DNA from: Lamellibrachia columna
Taxonomy: Eukaryota > Annelida > Polychaeta > Sabellida > Siboglinidae
Direction of reading: 5' to 3'
NCBI GenBank assembly: GCA_963662155.1
Contig: OY759263.1
Coordinates: 3,631,041 to 3,695,040, forward strand
Length of the DNA: 64,000 bases
The first letter of the stretch is position 1; every line of letters starts with the position of its first letter. Shown here piece after piece: positions 1 to 13,245 of the stretch. A program made the translations under genes and the position numbers. Below the pieces are notes generated by a model that saw only the letters and a program-made list of their open reading frames with translations, did not search any database and was not told the origin of the DNA.

Positions 1-97
1 TAGTGTTCTAGTATTCTTATATCTGGATTAAAATAAGATATTTTATCGTCAGGTTCACTTGTTTTGTTATTACTAGTGTTTTATTTTAATGTAAATA

Positions 98-175
98 TGA
101 GTGTTTGTCCAAGGGGAAAGAACTTTAGGGTCTCGCCAGGACACACGCGTCTCACTCTCGAAGACAAACACTCAT
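98..175. repeat. Hairpin 1 of the satellite unit (first copy)
   Basis: The arm ATGAGTGTTTGTC (98-110) is matched perfectly by GACAAACACTCAT (163-175). A further T-A pair outside makes a 14 bp stem around a loop of about 52 nt. The same structure opens every full unit (for example 1206, 2309, 3415). The loop includes an AAGGGGAAAG segment near its 5' side and a CACGCG segment near its 3' side, both shared with hairpin 2. It could form a cruciform in DNA or a stem-loop if transcribed; nothing in the sequence shows which. Confidence 0.9.
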
Positions 176-281
176 ACGTGCATAAAATGGTTTCAGTTTT
201 CAAATCTGTTTCCTCATATTTTATGTTTTCAGTGTCACGTTCTCCTGTCAGCTTATATCATCCCATTTGATTTTTATGCAG

Positions 282-349
282 ATATGAGTGTTTGTCCGAA
301 GGGGAAAGATGATCACGCGCATCTGACCCTAGAAGACAAACACTCATAT
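282..349. repeat. Hairpin 2 of the satellite unit (first copy)
   Basis: ATATGAGTGTTTGTC (282-296) pairs perfectly with GACAAACACTCATAT (335-349), a 15 bp stem with a 38 nt loop. Stem and loop ends match hairpin 1, and the flanking bases to the right (GCATC-A-TTGGTTT versus GCATGAAATGGTTT) also match. Hairpins 1 and 2 are therefore an old internal duplication about 186 bp apart. The pair recurs in nearly every unit of the array. Confidence 0.9.
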
Positions 350-520
350 GTGCATATATTGGTTTAACTTTCATCTTCTTTTTGTTGATATTCCTTCTCT
401 TCTGATTATACTTACTTTATATATTAATTCTTCCAGTTTGATTGTCACGAAGGTTAAGTGTTCCATTAGAATGGGTAAGCCATATCATATATCTCACCAT
501 TTTGGGCAAGCAATTGTTTG

Positions 521-1050
521 GAGTTTTCTCTTTATTGGGGTTTATTTATTTAATTTTATATAATTATTTTTGAAGGTTTTTAGTTAAGTTTTTTACTTTA
601 ATGATGCATATAGCAATATTATATTTTTGTGTGAAAAGTTGGGTATATGGCAGTATTGATAATTGTGCTCTTCCTCCTTGTTCCCTGCTGTACAGAGGTG
701 AGGGTCAGGTAAAGTATTGTCGAGCCATTCTTTCTCTTCTATCATTCCATTGTTTTCTATCGGCCGCCCCCTCTCTCCGTCTTTTATCCTCCCCCAATCT
801 TCTCATGTCCCTTCTCACGCAGTCCTCCCATCTCAGCTGTGGCCTTCGTCTTCTCCTGCATCCTTGATGTTTTTCCTCCTCTTCTCTCTTTGCTAACCTT
901 TGACAACCTCCTCCTTTATTGGGGTTTCGTAATTATATTTAATAGGATTATTTTTGCAAGCTTTTTTGTTTATTTTTCTTTGACTTTAATAATGCATATA
1001 GTAGTCTTATATTTTTGGTGAAAAGTGAGTGTATGGCAGTATTTGGTAAC
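521..1050. repeat. Blocks B and B' flanking the retrotransposon tail
   Basis: Block B (about 521-655) and block B' (about 919-1050) share the order TTTATTGGGGTTT, a T/A-rich stretch, ACTTTAAT-ATGCATATAG, TTATATTTTTG, GAAAAGT and ATGGCAGTATT. They are diverged copies of one older sequence. The retrotransposon tail lies between them, just after B. The present 1.1 kb unit is therefore at least two smaller monomers plus an insertion. Confidence 0.75.
656..906 (-). mobile_element. 5'-truncated non-LTR retrotransposon tail inside the satellite unit (first copy)
   Basis: On the minus strand this segment encodes the conserved C-terminal tail of non-LTR retrotransposon polyproteins: a basic G-R-R-K-R-G-R-P-Q-L-R-W-E-D-C core followed by R-R-D-M-R-R-L and a D-R-K-Q-W-type motif. 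The clearest open copy is 18382-18576; longer ones are 28278-28532 and 30988-31242. After the stop comes only a short tail ending in GGAGGAAGAGCACAA, as in RTE-type elements with very short 3' UTRs. The insert is bracketed by TTGATAA (656-662) and TTGACAA (900-906), a probable 7 bp target-site duplication. The same insert sits at the same place in every full unit, so it was present before amplification. Clade assignment to RTE is tentative. Confidence 0.8.
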
Positions 1051-2209
1051 CTCCTTCACACTGAAAAAACACTGATTGGATGTTGGATTTGTTTTTATTC
1101 ATTTCCTTCTAGTGTTCTAGTATTCTTATATCTGGATTAAAATAAGATATTTTATCGTCAGGTTGACTTGTTTTGTTATTACTAGTGTTTATTTTAATGT
1201 AAATATGAGTGTTTGTCCAAGGGGAAAGAACTTTAGGGTCTCGCCAGGACACACGCGTCTCACTCTCGAAGACAAACACGCATACGTGCATGAAATGGTT
1301 TCAGTTTTCAAATCTGTTTCATCATATTTTATGTTTTCAGTGTCACGTTTTCCTGTCAGCTTATATCATCTCATTTGATTTTTATGCAGATATGAGTGTT
1401 TGTCCGAAGGGGAAAGATGATCACGCGCATCTGACCCTAGAAGACAAACACTCATATGCGCATCTATTGGTTTAACTTTCATCTTCTTTTTGTTGATATT
1501 CCTTCTCTTCTGATTAGACGTACTTTATATATTAATTCTTCCAGTTTGATTGTCACGAAGGTTAAGTGTTCCATTAGAATGGGTAGCCATATCATATATC
1601 TCACCATTTTGGGCAAGCAATTGTTTGGAGTTTTCTCTTTATTGGGGTTTATTTATTTAATTTTATATAATTATTTTTGAAGGTTTTTAGTTAATTTTTT
1701 TACTTTAATGATGCATATAGCAATGTTGTATTTTTGTGTTAAAAGTTGGGTATATGGCATTATTGATAATTTTGCTCTTCCTCCTTGTTCACTCCTTTAC
1801 AGAGGTGAGGTTCAGGTAAAGTATTGTCGAGCCATTCTTTCTGTTCTATCATTCCTTTGTTTTCTATCGGCCGCCCCCTCTCTCCGTCTTTTATCCTCCC
1901 CCAATCTTCTCATGTCCCTTCTCACGCAGTCCTCCCATCTCAGCTGTGGCCTTCGTCTTCTCCTGCGTCCTTGATGTTTTTCCTCCTCTTCTCTCTTTGC
2001 TAACCTTTGACAACCTCCTTTATTGGGGTTTTGTAATTATATTTAATAGGATTATTTTTGCAAGCTTTTTTGTTTATTTTTCTTTGACTTTAATAATGCA
2101 TATAGTAGTCTTATATTTTGGTGAAAAGTGAGTGTATGGCAGTATTGGTAACCTCCTTCACACTGAAAAAACACTGATTGGATGTTGGATTTGTTTTTGT
2201 TCATTTCCT

Positions 2210-5200
2210 TCTAGTGTTCTAGTATTCTTATATCTGGATAAAATTCAGATAATTTATCGTCAGGTTCACTTGTTTTGTTATTACTAGTGTTTTATTTTCA
2301 TGTAAATATGAGTGTTTGTCCAAGGGGAAAGAACTTTAAGGTCTCGCCAGGACACACGCGTCTCACTCTCGAAGACAAACACTCATACGTGCATGAAATG
2401 GTTTCAGTTTTCAAATCTGTTTCATCATATTGTATGTTTTCAGTGTCATGGTCTCCTGCCAGCTTATATCATCTCATTGGATTTTTATGCTGATATGAGT
2501 GTTTGTCAGAAGGGGAAAGGTGATCACGCGCATCTGACCCTAGAAGACAAACACTCATATGCGCATCTATTGGTTTAACTTTCATCTTCTTTTTGTTGAT
2601 ATTCCTTCTCTTCTGATTAGACGTACTTTATATATTAATTCTTCTAGTTTGATTGTCACGAAGGTTAAGTGTTCCATTAGTATGGGTAAGCCATATCATA
2701 TATCTCACCATTTTGGGCAAGCAATTGTTTGGAGTTTTCTCTTTATTGGGGTTTATTTATTTAATTTTATATAATTATTTTTGAAGGTTTTTAATTAAGT
2801 TTTTTACTTTAATGATGCATATAGCAATATTATATTTTTGTGTGAAAAGTTGGGTATATGGCAGTATTGATAATTGTGCTCTTCCTTCTTGTTCGCTGCT
2901 GTACAGGGTATGGTCAGGTAAAGTATTGTCGAGCCATCCTTTCTGTTCTATTATTCCATTGTTTTCTACCCGCTGCCTCTTCTCTCCGTCTTTCATCCTC
3001 CCCCAATCTTCTCATGTCCCTTCTCACGCAGTCCTCCCATCTCAGCTGTGGGCTTCCTCTTTTCCTGCGTCCTTGATGTTTTTCCTCCTCTGCTCTCTTT
3101 GCTAACCTTTGACAACCTCCTCCTTTATTGGGGTTTCGTAATTATATTTAATAGGATTATTTTTGCAATCTTTTTTGTTTATTTTTCTTTGACTTTAATA
3201 ATGCATATAGTAGTCTTATATTTTTGATGAAACGTGAGTGTATGGCAGTATTTGTAACCTCCTTCACACTGATAAAACACTGATTGGATGTTGGATTTGT
3301 TTTTGTTAATTTCCTTCTAGTGTTCTAGTATTCTTATATCTGGATCAAAATAAGATATTTTATCGTCAGGTTCACTTGTTTTGTTATTACTAGTGTTTTA
3401 TTTTAATGTAAATATGAGTGTTTGTCCAAGGGGAAAGCACTTTAGGGTCTCGCCAGGACACACGCGTGTCACTCTCGAAGACAAACACTCATACGTGCAT
3501 AAAATGGTTTCAGTTTTCAAATTTGTTTCATCATATTGTATGTTTTCAGTGTCATGTTCTCCTGTCAGCTTATATCATCTCATTGGATTTTTATGCTGAT
3601 ATGAGTGTTTGTCCAAAGGGGAAAGGTGATCACGCGCATCTGACCCTAGAAGACAAACACTCATATGCGCATCAATTGGTTTCACTTTCATCTTCTTTTA
3701 GTTGGTATTCCTTCTCTTCTGATTAGACGTATTTTATATATTAATTCTTCCAGTTTGATTGTCACGAAGGTTAAGTGTTCCATTATAATGGGTAAGCCAT
3801 ATCATATATCTCACCATTTTGGGCAAGCAATTGTTTGGAGTTTTCTCTTTATTGGGGTTTATTTACTTAATTTTATATAATTACTTTTGAAGGTTTTTAG
3901 TTAAGTTTTTTACTTTAATGATGCATATAGCAATATTATATTTTTGTGTGAAAAGTTGGGTATATGGCAGTATTGATAATTGTGCTCTTCCTCCTTGTTC
4001 CCTGCTGTACAGAGGTGAGGGTCAGGTAAAGTATTGTCGAGCCATTCTTTCTGTTCTATCATTCCTTTGTTTTCTATCGGCTGCCCCCTCTCTCCGTCTT
4101 TCATCCTCCCCCAATCTTCTCATGTCCCTTCTTACGCAGTCCTCCCATCTCAGCTGTGGCCTTCCTCTTTTCCTGCGTCCTTGATGTTTTTCCTCCTCTG
4201 CTCTCTTTGCTAACCTTTGACAACCTCCTCCTTTATTGGGGTTTCGTAATTATATTTAATAGGATTATTTTTGCAAGCTTTTTTGTTTATTTTTCTTTGA
4301 CTTTAATAATGCATATAGTAGTCTTATATTTTTGGTGAAAAGTGAGTGTATGGCAGTATTGGTAACCTCCTTCACACTGAAAAAACACTGATTGGATGTT
4401 GGGTTTGTTTTTGTTCATTTCCTTCTAGTGTTCTAGTATTCTTATATCTGGATTAAAATAAGATATTTTATCGTCAGGTTCACTTGTTTTGTTATTACTA
4501 GTGTTTTATTTTAATGTAAATATGAGTGTTTGTCCAAGGGGAAAGAACTTTAGGGTCTCGCCAGGACACACGCGTCTCACTCTCGAAGACAAACACTCAT
4601 ACGTGCATGAAATGGTTTCAGTTTTCAAATCTGTTTCATCATATTGTATGTTTTCAGTGTCATGTTCTGTCAGCTTATATCATGTCATTGGATTTTTATG
4701 CTGATATGAGTGTTTGTCCGAAGGGGAAAGGTGATCACGCGCATCTGACCCTAGAAGACAAACACTCATATGCGCATCAATTGGTTTAACTTTCATCTTC
4801 TTTTAGTTGGTTTTCCTTCTCTTCTGATTAGACGTATTTTATATATTAATTCTTCCAGTTTGATTGTCACGAAGGTTAAGTGTTCCATTATAATGGGTAA
4901 GCCATATCATATATCTCACCATTTTGGGCAAGCAATTGTTTGGAGTTTTCTCTTTATTGGGGTTTATTTACTTAATTTTATATAATTACTTTTGAAGGTT
5001 TTTAGTTAAGTTTTTTACTTTAATGATGCATATAGCGATATTATATTTTTGTGTGAAAAGTTGGGTATATGGCAGTATTGATAATTGTGCTCTTCCTCCT
5101 TGTTCCCTGCTGTACAGAGGTGAGGGTCAGGTAAAGTATTGTCGAGCCATTCTTTCTGTTCTATCATTCCTTTGTTTTCTATCGGCCGCCCCTTCTCTCC

Positions 5201-8200
5201 GTGTTTCATCCTCCCCCAATCTTCTCATGTCCCTTCTCACGCAGTCCTCCCATCTCAGCTGTGGGCTTCCTCTTTTCCTGCTTCATTGATGTTTTTCCTC
5301 CTCTGCTCTCTTTGCTAACCTTTGACAACCTCCTCCTTTATTGGGGTTTCGTAATTATATTTAATAGGATTATTTTTGCAAGCTTTTTTGTTTATTTTTC
5401 TTTGACTTTAATAATGCATATAGTAGTCTTATATTTTTGGTGAAAAGTGAGTGTATGGCAGTATTTGTAACCTCCTTCACACTGAAAAAACACTGATTGG
5501 ATGTTGGATTTGTTTTTGTTCATTTCCTTCTAGTGTTCTAGTATTCTTATATCTGGATAAAATTCAGATAATTTATCGTCAGGTTCACTTGTTTTGTTAT
5601 TACTAGTGTTTTATTTTAATGTAAATATGAGTGTTTGTCCAAGGGGAAAGAAATTTAGGGTCTCGCCAGGACACACGCGTGTCACTCTCGAAGACAAACA
5701 CTCATACGTGCATTAAATGGTTTCAGTTTTCAAATTTTTTTCATCATATTGTATGTTTTCAGTGTCATGTTCTCCTGTCAGCTTATATCATCTCATTGGA
5801 TTTTTATGCTGATATGAGTGTTTGTCCGAAGGGGAAAGGTGATCACGCGCATCTGACCCTAGAAGACAAACACTCATATGCGCATCAATTGGTTTAACTT
5901 TCATCTTCTTTTAGTTGGTATTCCTTCTCTTCTGATTAGACGTATTTTATATATTAATTCTTCCGGTTTGATTGTCACGAAGGTTAAGTGTTCCATTAGA
6001 ATGGGTAAGCCATATCATATATCTCACCATTTTGGGCAAGCAATTGTTTGGAGTTTTTTCTTTATTGGGGTTTATTTATTTAATTTTATATAATTATTTT
6101 TGAAGGTTTTTAGTTAATTTTATTACTTTAATGATGCATATAGCAATGTTGTATTTTTGTGTGAAAAGTTGGGTATATGGCAGTATTGATAATTGTGCTC
6201 TTCCTCCTTGTTTCCTGCTGTACAGAGGTGAGGGTCAGGTAAAGTATTGTCGAGCCATTCTTTCTGTTCTATCATTCCTTTGTTTTCTATCGGCCGCCCC
6301 CTCTCTCCGTCTTTCATCCTCCCCCAATCTTCTCATGTCCCTTCTCACGCAGTCCTCCCATCTCAGCTGTGGCCTTCCTCTTTTCCTGCGTCCTTGATGT
6401 TTTTCCTCCTCTGCTCTCTTTGCTAACCTTTGACAACCTCCTACTTTATTGAGGTTTCGTAATTATATTTAATAGGATTATTTTTGCAATCTTTTTTGTT
6501 TATTTTTCTTTGACTTTAATAATGCATATAGTAGTCTTATATTTTTGGTGAAAAGTGAGTGTATGGCAGTATTGGTAACCTCCTTCACACTGAAAAAACA
6601 CTGATTGGATGTTGGATTTGTTTTTGTTCATTTCCTTGTAGTGTTCTAGTATTCTTATATCTGGATAAAATTCAGATAATTTATCGTCAGGTTCACTTGT
6701 TTTGTTATTACTAGTGTTTTATTTTAATGTAAATATGAGTGTTTGTCCAAGGGGAAAGAACTTTAGGGTCTCGCCAGGACACACGCGTCTCACTCTCGAA
6801 GACAAACACTCATACGTGCATGAAATGGTTTCAGTTTTCAAATCTGTTTCATCATATTGTATGTTTTCAGTGTCATGTTCTGTCAGCTTATATCATGTCA
6901 TTGGATTTTTATGCTGATATGAGTGTTTGTCCGAAGGGGAAAGGTGATCACGCGCATCTGACCCTAGAAGACAAACACTCATATGCGCATCAATTGGTTT
7001 AACTTTCATCTTCTTTTAGTTGGTTTTCCTTCTCTTCTGATTAGACGTATTTTATATATTAATTCTTCCAGTTTGATTGTCACGAAGGTTAAGTGTTCCA
7101 TTATAATGGGTAAGCCATATCATATATCTCACCATTTTGGGCAAGCAATTGTTTGGAGTTTTCTCTTTATTGGGGTTTATTTACTTAATTTTATATAATT
7201 ACTTTTGAAGGTTTTTAGTTAAGTTTTTTACTTTAATGATGCATATAGCGATATTATATTTTTGTGTGAAAAGTTGGGTATATGGCAGTATTGATAATTG
7301 TGCTCTTCCTCCTTGTTCCCTGCTGTACAGAGGTGAGGGTCAGGTAAAGTATTGTCGAGCCATTCTTTCTGTTCTATCATTCCTTTGTTTTCTATCGGCC
7401 GCCCCTTCTCTCCGTGTTTCATCCTCCCCCAATCTTCTCATGTCCCTTCTCACGCAGTCCTCCCATCTCAGCTGTGGGCTTCCTCTTTTCCTGCTTCATT
7501 GATGTTTTTCCTCCTCTGCTCTCTTTGCTAACCTTTGACAACCTCCTCCTTTATTGGGGTTTCGTAATTATATTTAATAGGATTATTTTTGCAAGCTTTT
7601 TTGTTTATTTTTCTTTGACTTTAATAATGCATATAGTAGTCTTATATTTTTGGTGAAAAGTGAGTGTATGGCAGTATTTGTAACCTCCTTCACACTGAAA
7701 AAACACTGATTGGATGTTGGATTTGTTTTTGTTCATTTCCTTCTAGTGTTCTAGTATTCTTATATCTGGATAAAATTCAGATAATTTATCGTCAGGTTCA
7801 CTTGTTTTGTTATTACTAGTGTTTTATTTTAATGTAAATATGAGTGTTTGTCCAAGGGGAAAGAAATTTAGGGTCTCGCCAGGACACACGCGTGTCACTC
7901 TCGAAGACAAACACTCATACGTGCATTAAATGGTTTCAGTTTTCAAATTTTTTTCATCATATTGTATGTTTTCAGTGTCATGTTCTCCTGTCAGCTTATA
8001 TCATCTCATTGGATTTTTATGCTGATATGAGTGTTTGTCCGAAGGGGAAAGGTGATCACGCGCATCTGACCCTAGAAGACAAACACTCATATGCGCATCA
8101 ATTGGTTTAACTTTCATCTTCTTTTAGTTGGTATTCCTTCTCTTCTGATTAGACGTATTTTATATATTAATTCTTCCGGTTTGATTGTCACGAAGGTTAA

Positions 8201-11200
8201 GTGTTCCATTAGAATGGGTAAGCCATATCATATATCTCACCATTTTGGGCAAGCAATTGTTTGGAGTTTTTTCTTTATTGGGGTTTATTTATTTAATTTT
8301 ATATAATTATTTTTGAAGGTTTTTAGTTAATTTTATTACTTTAATGATGCATATAGCAATGTTGTATTTTTGTGTGAAAAGTTGGGTATATGGCAGTATT
8401 GATAATTGTGCTCTTCCTCCTTGTTTCCTGCTGTACAGAGGTGAGGGTCAGGTAAAGTATTGTCGAGCCATTCTTTCTGTTCTATCATTCCTTTGTTTTC
8501 TATCGGCCGCCCCCTCTCTCCGTCTTTCATCCTCCCCCAATCTTCTCATGTCCCTTCTCACGCAGTCCTCCCATCTCAGCTGTGGCCTTCCTCTTTTCCT
8601 GCGTCCTTGATGTTTTTCCTCCTCTGCTCTCTTTGCTAACCTTTGACAACCTCCTACTTTATTGAGGTTTCGTAATTATATTTAATAGGATTATTTTTGC
8701 AATCTTTTTTGTTTATTTTTCTTTGACTTTAATAATGCATATAGTAGTCTTATATTTTTGGTGAAAAGTGAGTGTATGGCAGTATTGGTAACCTCCTTCA
8801 CACTGAAAAAACACTGATTGGATGTTGGATTTGTTTTTGTTCATTTCCTTGTAGTGTTCTAGTATTCTTATATCTGGATAAAATTCAGATAATTTATCGT
8901 CAGGTTCACTTGTTTTGTTATTACTAGTGTTTTATTTTAATGTAAATATGAGTGTTTGTCCAAGGGGAAAGAAATTTAGGGTCTCGCCAGGACACACGCG
9001 TCTCACTCTGGAAGACAAACACTCATACGTGCATGAAATGTTTTAAGTTTTCAAATCTGTTTCATCATATTGTATGTTTTCAGTGTCATGTTCTCCTGCC
9101 AGCTTATATCATCTTATTGGATTTTTATGCTGATATGAGTGTTTGTCCGAAGGGGAAAGGTGATCATGCGCATCTGACCCTAGAAGACAAACACTCATAT
9201 GCGCATCTATTGGTTTAACTTTCATCTTCTTTTTGTTGATATTCCTTCTCTTCTGATTAGACGTACTTTATATATTAATTCTTCTAGTTTGATTGTCACG
9301 AAGGTTAAGTGTTCCATTAGTATGGGTAAGCCATATCATATATCTCACCATTTTGGGCAAGCAATTGTTTGGAGTTTTCTCTTTATTGGGGTTTATTTAT
9401 TTACTTTTATATAATTATTTTTGAAGGTTTTTAGTTAAGTTTTTTACTTTAATGATGCATATAGCAATATTATATTTTTGTGTGAAAAGTTGGGTATATG
9501 GCAGTATTGATAATTGTGCTCTTCCTCCTTGTTCCCTGCTGTACAGAGGTGAGGGTCAGGTAAAGTATTGTCGAGCCATTCTTTCTGTTCTATCATTCCA
9601 TTGTTTTCTATCGGCCGCCCCCTCTCTCCGTCTTTCATCCTCCCCCAATCTTCTCATGTCCCTTCTCACGCAGTCCTCCCATCTCAGCTGTGGCCTTCCT
9701 CTTTTCCTGCGTCCTTGATGTTTTTCCTCCTCTGCTCTCTTTGCTAACCTTTGACAACCTCCTCCTTTATTGAGGTTTCGTAATTATATTTAATAGGATT
9801 ATTTTTGCAAGCTTTTTTGTTTATTTTTCTTTGACTTTAATAATGCATATAGTAGTCTTATATTTTTGGTGAAAAGTGAGTGTATGGCAGTATTTGTAAC
9901 CTCCTTCACACTGAAAAAACACTGATTGGATGTTGGATTTGTTTTTGTTAATTTCCTTCTAGTATTCTAGTATTCTTATATATCTGGATAAAATTCAGAT
10001 AATTTATCGTCAGGTTCACTTGTTTTGTTATTACTAGTGTTTTATTTTAATGTAAATATGAGTGTTTGTCCAAGGGGAAAGAACTTTAGGGTCTCGCCAG
10101 GACACACGCGTCTCACTCTGGAAGACAAACACTCATACGTGCATGAAATGTTTTAAGTTTTCAAATCTGTTTCATCATATTGTATGTTTTCAGTGTCATG
10201 TTCTCCTGCCAGCTTATATCATCTCATTGGATTTTTATGCAGATATGAGTGTTTGTCCGAAGGGGAAAGGTGATCATGCGCATCTGACCCTAGAAGACAA
10301 ACACTCATATGCGCATCTATTGGTTTAACTTTCATCTTCTTTTTGTTGATATTCCTTCTCTTCTGATTAGACGTACTTTATATATTTTTTCTTCTAGTTT
10401 GATTGTCACGAAGGTTAAGTGTTCCATTAGTATGGGTAAGCCATATCATATATCTCACCATTTTGGGCAAGCAATTGTTTGGAGTTTTCTTTTTAATTGG
10501 GGTTTATTTATTTAATTTTATATAATTATTTTTGAAGGTTTTTAGTTAAGTTTTTTACTTTAATGATGCATATAGCAATATTATATTTTTGTGTGAAAAG
10601 TTGGGTATATGGCAGTATTGATAATTGTGCTCTTCCTTCTTGTTCGCTGCTGTACAGGGTATGGTCAGGTAAAGTATTGTCGAGCCATCCTTTCTGTTCT
10701 ATTATTCCATTGTTTTCTACCCGCTGCCCCTTCTCTCCGTCTTTCATCCTCCCCCAATCTTCTCATGTCCCTTCTCACGCAGTCCTCCCATCTCAGCTGT
10801 GGGCTTCCTCTTTTCCTGCGTCCTTGATGTTTTTCCTCCTCTGCTCTCTTTGCTAACCTTTGACAACCTCCTCCTTTATTGAGGTTTCGTAATTATATTT
10901 AATAGGTTTATTTTTGCAAGCTTTTTTGTTTATTTTTCTTTGACTTTAATAATGCATATAGTAGTCTTATATTTTTGGTGAAAAGTGAGTCTATGGCAGT
11001 ATTGGTAACCTCGTTCACACTGAAAAAACACTGATTGGATGTTGGATTTGTTTTTGTTCATTTCCTTCTAGTATATCTGGATTAAAATAAGATATTTTAT
11101 CGTCAGGTTCACTTGTTTTGTTATTACTAGTGTTTTATTTTAATGTAAATATGAGTGTTTGTCCAAGGGGAAAGAACTTTAGGGTCTCGCCAGGACACAC

Positions 11201-13245
11201 GCGTCTCACTCTGGAAGACAAACACTCATACGTGCATGAAATGTTTTAAGTTTTCAAATCTGTTTCATCATATTGTATGTTTTCAGTGTCATGTTCTCCT
11301 GCCAGCTTATATCATCTCATTGGATTTTTATGCAGATATGAGTGTTTGTCCGAAGGGGAAAGGTGATCATGCGCATCTGACCCTAGAAGACAAACACTCA
11401 TATGCGCATCTATTGGTTTAACTTTCATCTTCTTTTTGTTGATATTCCTTCTCTTCTGATTAGACGTACTTTATATATTTTTTCTTCTAGTTTGATTGTC
11501 ACGAAGGTTAAGTGTTCCATTAGTATGGTTAAGCCATATCATATATCTCACCATTTTGGGCAAGCAATTGTTTGGAGTTTTCTTTTTAATTGGGGTTTAT
11601 TTATTTAATTTTATATAATTATTTTTGAAGGTTTTTAGTTAAGTTTTTTACTTTAATGATGCATATAGCAATATTATATTTTTGTGTGAAAAGTTGGGTA
11701 TATGGCAGTATTGATAATTGTGCTCTTCCTTCTTGTTCGCTGCTGTACAGGGTATGGTCAGGTAAAGTATTGTCGAGCCATCCTTTCTGTTCTATTATTC
11801 CATTGTTTTCTACCCGCTGCCCCTTCTCTCCGTCTTTCATCCTCCCCCAATCTTCTCATGTCCCTTCTCACGCAGTCCTCCCATCTCAGCTGTGGCCTTC
11901 CTCTTTTCCTGCGTCCTTGATGTTTTTCCTCCTCTGCTCTCTTTGCTAACCTTTGACAACCTCCTCCTTTATTGGGGTTTCGTAATTATATTTAATAGGT
12001 TTATTTTTGCAAGCTTTTTTGTTTATTTTTCTTTGACTTTAATAATGCATATAGTAGTCTTATATTTTTGGTGAAAAGTGAGTCTATGGCAGTATTGGTA
12101 ACCTCGTTCACACTGAAAAAACACTGATTGGATGTTGGATTTGTTTTTGTTCATTTCCTTCTAGTATATCTGGATTAAAATAAGATATTTTATCGTCAGG
12201 TTCACTTGTTTTGTTATTACTAGTGTTTTATTTTAATGTAAATATGAGTGTTTGTCCAAGGGGAAAGAACTTTAGGGTCTCGCCAGGACACACGCGTCTC
12301 ACTCTCGAAGACAAACACTCATTCGTGCATTAAATGGTTTCAGTTTTCAAATCTGTTTCATCATATTGTATGTTTTCAGTGTCATGTTCTCCTGTCAGCT
12401 TATATCATCTCATTGGATTTTTATGCTGATATGAGTGTTTGTCCGAAGGGGAAAGGTGATAACGCGCATCTGACCCTAGAAGACAAACACTCATATGCGC
12501 ATCAATTGGTTTAACTTTCATCTTATTTTAGTTGGTATTCCTTCTCTTCTGATTAGACGTATTTTATATATTAATTCTTCCGGTTTGATTGTCACGAAGG
12601 TTAAGTGTTCCATTAGAATGGGTAAGCCATATCATATATCTCACCATTTTGGGCAAGCAATTGTTTGGAGTTTTCTCTTTATTGGGGTTTATTTATTTAA
12701 TTTTATATAATTATTTTTGAAGGTTTTTAGTTAATTTTATTACTTTAATGATGCATATAGCAATGTTGTATTTTTGTGTGAAAAGTTGGGTATATGGCAG
12801 TATTGATAATTGTGCTCTTCCTCCTTGTTCCCTGCTTTACAGAGGTGAGGGTCAGGTAAAGTATTGTCGAGCCATTCTTTCTGTTCTATCATTCCTTTGT
12901 TTTCTATCGGCCGCCCCCTCTCTCCGTCTTTCATCCTCCCCCAATCTTCTCATGTCCCTTCTCACGCAGTCCTCCCATCTCAGCTGTGGCCTTCGTCTTC
13001 TTCTGCGTCCTTGATGTTTTTCCTCCTCTTCTCTCTTTGCTAACCTTTGACAACCTCCTCCTTTATTGGGGTTTCGTAATTATATTTAATAGGTTTATTT
13101 TGTAAGCTTTTTTGTTTATTTTTCTTTGACTTTAATAATGCATATAGTAGTCTTATATTTTTGGTGAAAAGTGAGTGTATGGCAGTATTGGTAACCTCCT
13201 TCACACTGAAAAAACACTGGATGTTGGATTTGTTTTTGTTCATTT
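2210..13245. repeat. Higher-order repeat, copy 1 (about 11.04 kb)
   Basis: Units starting at 2309, 3415, 4523 and 5628 match those at 13348, 14454, 15562 and 16667 at a constant offset of 11,039 bp. Units at 8949, 10059, 11152 and 12245 match 17775, 18885, 19978 and 21071 at an offset of 8,826 bp. The offsets differ by exactly 2,213 bp, the length of the extra dimer in copy 1. Copy 1 is thus an eight-unit repeat with one dimer duplicated. The left boundary lies between about 2,190 and 2,231. Confidence 0.88.
4472..8897. repeat. Tandem duplication of a two-unit block (2,213 bp period)
   Basis: Sequence from about 4,472 to 6,684 recurs from about 6,685 to 8,897 at a constant offset of 2,213 bp (hairpin arms 4523/6736 and 5628/7841). 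Both copies carry the same private variants, such as the 3 bp deletion at TGTTCTGTCAGC and the TTCATTGATG variant. The corresponding place in higher-order copy 2 (15,5xx-17,7xx) has this dimer once, so the duplication came after the 8.8 kb block was formed or was lost from the other copy. Confidence 0.88.
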
